5,184 nt of DNA, from the NCBI GenBank assembly GCA_937911235.1, contig CALDPN010000153.1:1-5184 (forward strand). Direction: 5' to 3'. Shown here piece after piece: positions 1 through 5,184 of this stretch. The translations under genes were made by a program, and so were the position numbers. Numbering within the stretch: the first letter of the stretch is position 1; each line of letters starts with the position of its first letter. The notes under the pieces were generated by a model. It ran no database searches and was not told the origin of the DNA. It saw nothing but the letters and a program-made list of their open reading frames with translations. This DNA comes from an uncultured Bacteroidales bacterium. GTDB lineage: Bacteria > Bacteroidota > Bacteroidia > Bacteroidales > Paludibacteraceae.

Positions 1-252
1 AGCCCATTCGTTCCAAATGCGCACGCCGTTGTCTTGAAGATATTTTACGTTGGTGTCACCGTTTAGGAACCAAAGTAGCTCGTGTATAATAGACTTAAGG
101 TGCAGTTTTTTAGTGGTAAGAAGTGGGAAACCTTCTTCCATATTAAAACGCATTTGATGACCGAATACACTTATAGTACCAGTGCCAGTGCGGTCTTCTT
201 TACGCACTCCTTCCTTAAGTATTCTATCTAAAAGGTCAAGATATTGTTTCAT
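1..252 (-). CDS. thyA: Thymidylate synthase, N-terminal 84 residues (3' end off window)
   Basis: ThyA makes dTMP from dUMP with methylene-tetrahydrofolate as methyl donor and reductant; it is a cytosolic enzyme of DNA precursor synthesis. The visible 84 residues align without gaps to the N-terminus of classical ThyA and keep E. coli numbering. They include Arg21 in the DRTGTGT dUMP-phosphate loop, the FGHQMRF segment, Glu58 in HELLWFL, and Trp80 and Trp83 in the IWNEWA stretch. The catalytic cysteine lies beyond the window edge, so integrity of the whole enzyme cannot be judged. The ATG at 252-250 is well supported because MKQYL is the usual family start. No Shine-Dalgarno sequence precedes it, only an A/T-rich leader, as is common in Bacteroidota. 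It is separated from the upstream lipoprotein gene by 256 bp of repeat-bearing DNA, so it probably has its own promoter. In many bacteria folA follows thyA; that cannot be seen here. Confidence 0.96.
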   Translation of the reverse strand, partial: MKQYLDLLDRILKEGVRKEDRTGTGTISVFGHQMRFNMEEGFPLLTTKKLHLKSIIHELLWFLNGDTNVKYLQDNGVRIWNEWA

Positions 253-283
253 ATATTTGATTTTTTAAGTTTTTTATTTGTAT

Positions 284-453
284 TTAAATTTATACATTAA
301 AAATTGCGCGTAGAGCTCTTCGCGGGATTTTACTCATTATTGACTACAAAAGCTAAACTCACTCCGTTCAGACAACGCTTTTGTTTAACGCCAATAATTT
401 CTTAAAATCTATTTCCGCTCATCACTATATCGCATTTTTAAGTATAAATTTAA
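284..453. repeat. Approx. 170-bp imperfect palindrome with terminal inverted repeats (MITE-like)
   Basis: The left end (284-308, starting ttaaatttatac and ending ttgcg) and the right end (431-453, starting cgcattttta) are inverted copies that differ only by two single-base indels, giving 23 paired bases. Further in, 326-342 pairs imperfectly with 392-409 (gatttta...attattg on both arms). An inner perfect 8-bp stem acaaaagc (346-353) / gcttttgt (377-384) encloses a 23-nt loop. Segments 309-325 and 410-430 pair poorly. The nested arms mean the whole unit could form one long interrupted hairpin. It contains no convincing ORF. A miniature inverted-repeat element, an intergenic REP-like palindrome, or a structured 3' end of the upstream transcript all fit. 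No target-site duplication is clear outside the ends, although both ends read TTAA. Confidence 0.6.
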
Positions 454-504
454 CTCCTAACTCCTAATTCCTAACTCCTAACTCCTCACTCCTCACTCCT
501 AACT
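451..504. repeat. 7-bp tandem repeat, consensus TAACTCC, about 7.7 copies
   Basis: Seven full heptamers run in perfect register from 451 to 499: TAACTCC twice, TAATTCC once, TAACTCC twice, TCACTCC twice. A partial TAACT follows (500-504). Variation falls only at unit positions 2 and 4. The plus strand of the array has no G at all. On the minus strand, which is the transcribed strand of the flanking genes, it reads GGAGTTA/GGAGTGA. It starts only a few bases after the stop codon of the lipoprotein gene (TAG at 511-509) and abuts the end of the 284-453 palindrome, sharing its last three bases. Similar heptanucleotide tracts occur between genes in several bacterial groups, including cyanobacteria, and are prone to copy-number change. 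The unit is far too short for a CRISPR array. Confidence 0.85.
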
Positions 505-508
505 ATTT

Positions 509-2500
509 CTAGTATATATTATAAGTTGTCTTCAACACCTTAAACTCCGTGCGACGGTTAATCTGTTTCGCAATTTCTTGTTGCTCAGAATTTAACTTAG
601 AGATAAACTCTTCGGTTAGTGGCACGTTTACTCTTAAGAATCTGTATTTAGCTACAAGAGCTTTATCTGGCACCACAGGGGTGGTTTCGCCATAGCCTTT
701 AGCTGTAATTCTGGCAGATTCAATGCCGTGCTCGGTTAGGTAATTTACCACAGACATAGCACGTTCTTGAGATAGTTTAATGTTTGCCTCTTCTGTGCCA
801 ACAAAGTCGGTATGAGCGCCTATTTCTATTGTAATATTAGGGTTGTCATTTAACAATTTCACTAAATCGTTTAGCCCATCTGTGCTCTCTGGAGTTAGTT
901 TTGCACTACCAAATTCGTAGAAGATATTGTTCATCTTCACAGGTTTGCTCACAGAATTTAGTGTAAAGTTAACATTAAAATCTTTACTATCCTCAAGATT
1001 TGGTATCTCAAGTTCAGATTTACTGTTTAAATAACCTCTACATGTACCTAAAATTACATAATTAGCATTTTTAGGCAGGGCTATTTTATAAGAACCATTC
1101 TTTTTAGTTTTTGTTGAGGTGATAAGGCCGTTGTTGCCCACCACTTTCACCACAGCATCGCTAATTGCCTCACCTTTGCTATCGGTTATATTTCCGCTAA
1201 TAGAAAATTCCAATTCTGGCTCATGAAAACTCCAGATATGGTCGTAGAATTTCTTATCATTTCTATTAGAAGAGAAGAACCCTTTGTTTTCTTTGCCTTG
1301 GAATGTGATGCCAAAATCGTCGGCATTTGAGTTCATAGGCGCAGGTAGGTGTAGCACCTGCCATTTGTCTGGGTCGCTCTCTTTTTCTTTGGGTAGAAGG
1401 GTGGCCTCGTATATGTCAAGTCCACCTAGACCCACTCTGCCGTCTGATGAGAAATATAGTCTGCCGTCTTCACGGAAACTTGGAAACATTTCGTCTGCAG
1501 CTGTGTTAATGTCTGGTCCTAGGTTTTCTGGTGTGCCCCATTCGGTACCTTCTTTTGCAATTCTCCAAATATCTTTTCCACCAAAACCTCCTGGCATATC
1601 AGATACAAAGTATAGATATGTGCCATCTACAGAAGGAGCAGGGTGTGCCACATTAAGCGATGAGTCTGGCAGAAGTTTAAGTTTTTGTGGTTCGCTCCAC
1701 TCTCCACCGCTACGTTGAGATGAGTAGATAGCAGTACCCAAGGTTTCACCCTTAGATGTTACACTCACGGTGTAGAACATTTCTTGTCCGTCGGCAGAGA
1801 GTGCACACGCACCATCGTCGAACTCAGTGTTCATTTCACCTTCAAGTAGTTCTGGAGATTCCCATTCCCCCTTAGCATTTAGCCTAGAGTAGAATATATC
1901 ATTATTTCTCTGTCCGGTAATCTTACTTGTCTTCACTTTCTTGCCACCACGGGTAGAGTTGAAGTATACAAGAGACCCATCTTTAGAAGCAAATATAGGA
2001 CAAAAATCTGAGAATTTAGAATTAAATTTCTTAAAAATCTCCACTTCATATCTACTCTTCTTTTTCCATGCATTTAAGGCAGAATCGCAAGAAGCAATGC
2101 CCGCAAGTGCAAGTTCGTTTTCAGGAGATAGTTTTTCAAATTCTTCATATTGCTTAAGTGCTTCTTTATACTTGCCGTTGCTTTTAAGCACCTCAGCATA
2201 GTAATAATAAACCATACTATCTTTGTAGCCAAAGCGTATAGCGTTTTTATAAGCGCTTTCTGCTCGTTTGTTGCTTTCAATTAGGCGATAAGAGTTACCC
2301 ATTTTAAATGCCACCTCTGCTTTTTGTTTTTTGCCTTTCTTGGTAGGTATGCGTGGGTAGATAGAGCGATACATTTCCCCTGCAGAGTAATATTCGCCTA
2401 GCTCAAACTTTTTATCAGCCTTCTGAATACGAGCGTTGATGCTACACGAGGTGAGCATCAACAGCAAGCTAAATCCTATAAGTGCTTTCTTTATTATCAT
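509..2500 (-). CDS. porE: PorE-like OmpA-family lipoprotein (TPR, PD40 propeller, CRD, OmpA C-terminal domain), putative T9SS component
   Basis: This 663-residue protein has a lipoprotein signal: basic start, hydrophobic stretch, lipobox LTSC with lipidated Cys19. The order of modules is: TPR-like helices at about 25-145; a PD40/WD40-like beta-propeller at about 165-425 with at least five blades (for example DGSLVYF, DGTYLYFVSD, DGRLYFSSDG followed by GG.DI[WY] turns); a carboxypeptidase-regulatory-like beta-sandwich at about 431-515; and an OmpA C-terminal peptidoglycan-binding domain at about 525-660. The last carries Asp565 (AHTD) and Arg580 (LSQERA), 15 apart, as in diaminopimelate-binding OmpA proteins. 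About 30 residues (roughly 611-645) are inserted before the final NRRTEF strand. The architecture and length match PorE (PG1058) of Porphyromonas gingivalis, an outer-membrane lipoprotein of the type IX secretion system. PD40-OmpA paralogues are common in Bacteroidota, so orthology is inferred. Its ATG overlaps the rprY stop (ATGA), indicating translational coupling. The gene is full length with no lesion. Confidence 0.8.
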   Translation of the reverse strand: MIIKKALIGFSLLLMLTSCSINARIQKADKKFELGEYYSAGEMYRSIYPRIPTKKGKKQKAEVAFKMGNSYRLIESNKRAESAYKNAIRFGYKDSMVYYYYAEVLKSNGKYKEALKQYEEFEKLSPENELALAGIASCDSALNAWKKKSRYEVEIFKKFNSKFSDFCPIFASKDGSLVYFNSTRGGKKVKTSKITGQRNNDIFYSRLNAKGEWESPELLEGEMNTEFDDGACALSADGQEMFYTVSVTSKGETLGTAIYSSQRSGGEWSEPQKLKLLPDSSLNVAHPAPSVDGTYLYFVSDMPGGFGGKDIWRIAKEGTEWGTPENLGPDINTAADEMFPSFREDGRLYFSSDGRVGLGGLDIYEATLLPKEKESDPDKWQVLHLPAPMNSNADDFGITFQGKENKGFFSSNRNDKKFYDHIWSFHEPELEFSISGNITDSKGEAISDAVVKVVGNNGLITSTKTKKNGSYKIALPKNANYVILGTCRGYLNSKSELEIPNLEDSKDFNVNFTLNSVSKPVKMNNIFYEFGSAKLTPESTDGLNDLVKLLNDNPNITIEIGAHTDFVGTEEANIKLSQERAMSVVNYLTEHGIESARITAKGYGETTPVVPDKALVAKYRFLRVNVPLTEEFISKLNSEQQEIAKQINRRTEFKVLKTTYNIY

Positions 2501-3201
2501 TGAGCAGCGTTAGGAACGATAAGTTTATAACCTTTACCGTGGATATTGATAATTTGTACGCCAGCGTCCTCGCGAAGCAGTTTACGAAGTTTAGTAATAT
2601 AAACGTCCATGCTACGAGCGTTGAAGTAGTTGTCGTCGATCCAAATGGTTTTAAGGGCATAGTTACGTTCCAAAATATCGTTCATATTAGCACATAGAAG
2701 TGATAATAGTTCAGATTCTTTTGTAGTAAGTTTGGTTTGTTTGCCGTCGCCAGATAAGATTTGTTTTTGAGAATCGAAAGTAAACTTACCAAGAGTGAAG
2801 TAAGTTTTATCTTTCATTTTTTTGCTTTTTACACGACGAAGGATAGCTTCAATACGGAAAAGAAGTTCTTCCATAGAGAATGGTTTTGTTAAGTAGTCGT
2901 CGCCACCAATTCTAAAGCCTTCGATAATATCTTCTTTAAGGTTTTTAGCAGTAAGGAAGATGATTGGAATTTCTGTATTGATAGCGCGAATTTCTTTTGC
3001 TAGTGTAAAGCCGTCTTTTTTAGGCATCATCACGTCGAAGATGCACACGTCATATTCACCCTTAGTAAATGCTTTGTAACCAGCATCTCCGTCTGTCATA
3101 AGGTCTGTGTCGTAACCTTTTACTTGAAGATACTCGCGAAGTAGCATACCTAAGTTTTCGTCATCCTCACAAAGAAGGATTTTTACTTTTTCATCATTCA
3201 T
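2497..3201 (-). CDS. rprY: OmpR/PhoB-family response regulator RprY
   Basis: This 234-residue DNA-binding response regulator would be phosphorylated by the adjacent kinase. The receiver domain (about 6-120) has the acidic cluster Glu12-Asp13-Asp14, phospho-acceptor Asp56 in FDVMMP, the switch Thr84 in FLTAK and the conserved Lys106 in TKPFS. An OmpR-type winged-helix effector domain covers about 134-230, with the TTKESELLSLL helix, the ARSMDVYITKLRKLL recognition-helix region and the HGKGYKL wing. The N-terminal half is very close to what I recall of Bacteroides fragilis RprY, named for altering porin levels when expressed in E. coli. P. gingivalis RprY, described as an orphan regulator, is linked to oxidative stress and sodium-pump genes. 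The ATG at 3201 lies 4 nt after the rprX stop, and the TGA stop overlaps the start of the porE-like gene by 4 bp. No Shine-Dalgarno sequence is visible. Identification as RprY rests on recognition, not on an alignment. Confidence 0.93.
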   Translation of the reverse strand: MNDEKVKILLCEDDENLGMLLREYLQVKGYDTDLMTDGDAGYKAFTKGEYDVCIFDVMMPKKDGFTLAKEIRAINTEIPIIFLTAKNLKEDIIEGFRIGGDDYLTKPFSMEELLFRIEAILRRVKSKKMKDKTYFTLGKFTFDSQKQILSGDGKQTKLTTKESELLSLLCANMNDILERNYALKTIWIDDNYFNARSMDVYITKLRKLLREDAGVQIINIHGKGYKLIVPNAAQ

Positions 3202-3205
3202 AATA

Positions 3206-4717
3206 TTATTTTTTAATTGTTGGTATTGTTATAGTAAATATAGTTCCAATATTTGGTTCGCTTTCAGCTTTAATAGTGCCATCGTGTTTTTGTACCATTT
3301 TTTTCACGTATGCCAGGCCAAGGCCGAAACCTTTCACATTGTGAACATTGCCTGTTGGTACACGATGAAATTTGTCGAAGATTCTTTTTAAATGTTCTCT
3401 TTTAATACCTATGCCATTGTCTTCTACTGTAACATATAACGAATCTTCGCTTTCATTATTGTATGTTCTCACCTTTAATTCTAGCGCTTCGTCTGGTTTT
3501 GAATATTTTACAGCATTGTCTAGAAGGTTGAAGATAATGTTGGTAAAGTGAAGTTCATCTACAGTAGCCCATGGGTTTGTGGCCTTAAGGTCGGCAACAA
3601 TATTACCACCTTTACTTTTTACTTTTATTTTAAAGTTATCTACTACGTTGTCAACGATTTGGTTAATATCACAATCGTTAAATTTCATAATAGACTTTTC
3701 GTTTTCCAGTAGTGAAATCTGAAGAATTTTTTCCACTTGGAAACTAAGGCGCTTAGTTTCATCTACAATTGTGCTACTAATACGCTTCATCATAAGTGGA
3801 CTTGAGTTTATACTATCATCGCAAAGCATTTGAGCAGCTAGTGAAATACTAGAGATAGGAGTTTTAAACTCATGTGTCATATTGTTCATAAAGTCTGTAC
3901 GTAGTTCGTTCACTTTTCTTTGGTGAAGAAGAAGCAAAATGGCAAATACAAATGTTATAAACAATATTATTGTAATAACCATGGAAGTGATAGCGAATCT
4001 TGCAATTTGCCCTACAATATAAGAATCGCGTGTAGGGAAATATACTCTCATAAGATCCAATTTTGGACTAAAGTCGTTTGAGAAAAGGATTTGAGAGTAA
4101 TAATCGTGAATGTCTTCAATGTATTCAAAACCAAGAGAAGAATATACTCTTTCGCTTTTATGGTTGATTAGAGTAATTTCAAATGGAATATTTATACCAC
4201 ACTTTTCTAATTCCTTTCTTAAGATAGTTTCCAAATGTTCAGGATCTATACGTTCTTCAATTGGTTTTTCAGGAGCTTCCTTCGACCAACGAAGTGCCAT
4301 ATCAGAGAACACTACTTTTTGTCTTTTAAAGGTATTTTTATGTTCGTTGTGTAGGTTTTTAGAAATATTAGAAACTGTGTTTGTAGATTTAACAGGTGTC
4401 TTGCTCTTAATTATTTCTTTATTTTGGATAAGAGGAGTTACGTTTAGAGGACTAATATTTTTGTTTACAAACTCATTTATACTATTGATAACCTCAGGTT
4501 CTTTGCCTTGTTTTTCTAGCTCTTTTGTAATGTAAGCTTGTATTTCTTCCTCTTCTAGAATGCGGCTAGTGCGGTATAAGGCTTGTTTTACGCCGTCTTC
4601 GAAGAACTCACGGCGCATCTCAACTAGTATATTAAAGTAGTTGAATTGGATTAATGAAAGACCAATAAAAGTTAGCCCCATCAAAACTGCTAATATGATA
4701 ATTTTTTGCTTTCTCAT
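3206..4717 (-). CDS. rprX: RprX-type transmembrane sensor histidine kinase
   Basis: This 503-residue inner-membrane kinase would phosphorylate the response regulator encoded 4 nt downstream. The first membrane helix is at about 6-31 and the second at about 241-264. Between them lies a periplasmic sensor region of about 210 residues, with a polar, Lys/Asn/Ser/Thr-rich stretch at about 99-135 that looks flexible. No HAMP domain is present: the H-box follows the second helix by only about 18 residues. The HisKA domain has phospho-acceptor His282 in MTHEFKTPI. The ATPase domain has the N-box (Asn397, Asn401 in FNLLDNAVKYS), G1 (DNGIGI, 433-438), F-box (FDKF, 447-450) and G2 (GFGLGL, 463-468), so all catalytic boxes are intact. 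The kinase core, including HRVPTGNVHNVKGFGLGL, matches my memory of Bacteroides RprX closely. The ATG at 4717 directly precedes a basic residue cluster and the first helix, which fits a genuine start. It is probably the first gene of the rprX-rprY-porE unit. Confidence 0.9.
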   Translation of the reverse strand: MRKQKIIILAVLMGLTFIGLSLIQFNYFNILVEMRREFFEDGVKQALYRTSRILEEEEIQAYITKELEKQGKEPEVINSINEFVNKNISPLNVTPLIQNKEIIKSKTPVKSTNTVSNISKNLHNEHKNTFKRQKVVFSDMALRWSKEAPEKPIEERIDPEHLETILRKELEKCGINIPFEITLINHKSERVYSSLGFEYIEDIHDYYSQILFSNDFSPKLDLMRVYFPTRDSYIVGQIARFAITSMVITIILFITFVFAILLLLHQRKVNELRTDFMNNMTHEFKTPISSISLAAQMLCDDSINSSPLMMKRISSTIVDETKRLSFQVEKILQISLLENEKSIMKFNDCDINQIVDNVVDNFKIKVKSKGGNIVADLKATNPWATVDELHFTNIIFNLLDNAVKYSKPDEALELKVRTYNNESEDSLYVTVEDNGIGIKREHLKRIFDKFHRVPTGNVHNVKGFGLGLAYVKKMVQKHDGTIKAESEPNIGTIFTITIPTIKK

Positions 4718-4725
4718 ACTGAAAA

Positions 4726-4733
4726 CAAAAATA
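4726..4733 (-). promoter_or_regulatory. Candidate Bacteroidota -7 promoter box ahead of rprX
   Basis: The minus strand reads TATTTTTG here, an exact fit to the Bacteroidota -7 consensus TAnnTTTG. It ends 8 bases before the rprX ATG, which would give a leader of only a few bases or none. No TTTG-type -33 element is found at the expected spacing upstream; the sequence there is TAAC. In DNA this A/T-rich the match may be chance, so this is a weak candidate. Confidence 0.3.
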
Positions 4734-4736
4734 CAA

Positions 4737-4831
4737 TTTTAACATTTGAGTTGTTACTTTTATTTACATCTTTTAACAATTAATTTTAACAATTCGCAAT
4801 TGTTAAAATTAACGGTTGTTAAGTGTTAACG
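4737..4831. repeat. Cluster of six TTAACA/TGTTAA motifs with a perfect 15-bp-arm palindrome
   Basis: TTAACA occurs at 4739-4744, 4773-4778 and 4786-4791, and its reverse complement TGTTAA at 4801-4806, 4817-4822 and 4824-4829. The three forward copies are all within ttttaaca, and an 11-bp direct repeat ttttaacaatt recurs at 4771-4781 and 4784-4794. The centre is a perfect palindrome: arms 4780-4794 and 4798-4812 of 15 bp each, spacer cgc. With a 3-nt bulge, pairing extends outward by another 7 bp. The cluster runs from the end of the methyltransferase gene (the last copy overlaps its stop) to about 20 bp ahead of rprX. It could be an operator for a dimeric regulator, possibly for autoregulation, or an AT-rich terminator hairpin for the upstream gene. 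The minus-strand sequence after the hairpin (ttgttaaaag) has no T-run, which weakens the terminator reading. Confidence 0.65.
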
Positions 4832-5184
4832 ACGTTTAAAATCTTTCTTAGAATCTCTCTTGAATTCCTTCATTTTTCCAGAGAAGATGCTGTACCCTCT
4901 GAAGTCGCATTTCAAATCGCCATTGATAAGGGCAATTTTCTTGGTTGGTTTTAGTCCAATATTGTCAAAACCTACCATAGAAGAGCTGATAATCCATGCG
5001 TTAGAACCTGGAAACTTGTGTTTTAGGGTAGTACCAATAGAAGAATATAATTGTTTTAGTGAAAAGTCGTTTAGACGTTCTCCATAAGGAGGGTTGAATA
5101 CGGCATGCACAGGTTTTTCTTGTATAGGCAGTTCTGCCATATCTAATACTTGAGTTTCAATGTATTTAGTTAGACCTGCACTTT
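4826..5184 (-). CDS. Class I SAM-dependent RNA methyltransferase (RlmL/YpsC-like, COG0116-type), C-terminal part
   Basis: Only the last 118 codons and the TAA stop (4828-4826) are in the window; the frame stays open to the 5184 edge, so the gene starts outside it. The ATG at 5140 is internal, because the preceding in-frame residues (SAGLTKYIETQVLD) continue a typical Rossmann methyltransferase strand and helix. Motif IV is NPPYGER (codons about 5095-5075), the signature of enzymes that methylate exocyclic amino groups of nucleic-acid bases. The segment after it, ending with strands around SSSMVGFDNIGLKPTKKIALINGDLKC, fits the THUMP-containing RlmL/YpsC group that makes m2G in 23S rRNA. The SAM-binding motif I and any THUMP domain are not visible, so the exact substrate is inferred. 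The last 17 residues are strongly basic (Lys/Arg-rich), consistent with RNA binding. It is separated from rprX by 108 bp and need not be co-regulated with it. Confidence 0.88.
   Translation of the reverse strand, partial: SAGLTKYIETQVLDMAELPIQEKPVHAVFNPPYGERLNDFSLKQLYSSIGTTLKHKFPGSNAWIISSSMVGFDNIGLKPTKKIALINGDLKCDFRGYSIFSGKMKEFKRDSKKDFKRR

Noticed and set aside
253..283. Promoter with TAnnTTTG box directly ahead of thyA
   Set aside because: No exact -7 match with a suitably spaced -33 TTTG is present in this A/T-rich leader. Near matches are expected by chance.
346..384. Rho-independent terminator between the lipoprotein gene and thyA
   Set aside because: The 8-bp stem acaaaagc/gcttttgt has a 23-nt loop and is not followed by a T-run on the minus strand, so it is not a canonical terminator. 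It is better described as the core of the larger palindrome.
451..504. CRISPR array
   Set aside because: The repeat unit is 7 bp with no spacers between copies, so it is a simple tandem repeat.
1284..1718. Open frame on the plus strand opposite the lipoprotein gene
   Set aside because: It lies wholly antisense to the propeller region of a well-supported gene. Its Ser/Pro/Leu-rich translation is a typical reverse-strand shadow with no recognisable domain.
2482..2697. Plus-strand open frame across the rprY/porE junction
   Set aside because: It is antisense to the conserved RprY DNA-binding domain and has no domain of its own.
4110..4535. Plus-strand open frame of 141 codons opposite rprX
   Set aside because: It is antisense to the kinase sensor region. 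Its hydrophobic Phe/Leu/Ser composition mirrors Lys/Glu/Asn codons on the coding strand, and it matches no family I know.
4826..5140. A complete small protein starting at the ATG at 5140
   Set aside because: The frame stays open upstream to the window edge, and the residues before this Met continue the methyltransferase fold, so this is the 3' end of a longer gene.

Overview
The window looks like chromosomal DNA of a Bacteroidales bacterium (phylum Bacteroidota). It is AT-rich, and I see no clear Shine-Dalgarno sequence directly ahead of the four starts that lie inside it. It also carries an RprX/RprY two-component pair and a PorE-type OmpA lipoprotein, both characteristic of this group. A PorE-like protein suggests a lineage with a type IX secretion system (T9SS), such as the Porphyromonas/Tannerella/Parabacteroides relatives. 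The species cannot be named from this sequence. All five genes lie on the minus strand, so transcription runs from the high to the low coordinates.

In the direction of transcription, the first gene is the 3' end of a class I SAM-dependent RNA methyltransferase (4826-5184, 5' end off the window). Next is a 108-bp AT-rich gap (4718-4825) with a perfect 15-bp-arm palindrome. The palindrome sits in a cluster of six TTAACA/TGTTAA motifs that runs from inside the end of the methyltransferase gene to just ahead of the kinase gene. A three-gene unit follows: rprX sensor kinase (3206-4717), a 4-nt gap, rprY response regulator (2497-3201), an ATGA stop/start overlap, and a PorE-like outer-membrane lipoprotein (509-2500). 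After it comes a 256-bp intergenic region holding seven-and-a-bit tandem copies of a 7-bp repeat (451-504) and a roughly 170-bp imperfect palindrome with near-perfect terminal inverted repeats (284-453). The window ends in the first 84 codons of thymidylate synthase thyA (1-252, 3' end off the window).

The tight packing of rprX, rprY and porE suggests one transcript, so an envelope-sensing two-component system would be co-expressed with a putative T9SS/peptidoglycan-anchoring lipoprotein. The genes themselves belong to known families. The least explained parts are this gene linkage and the two repeat-rich intergenic regions.
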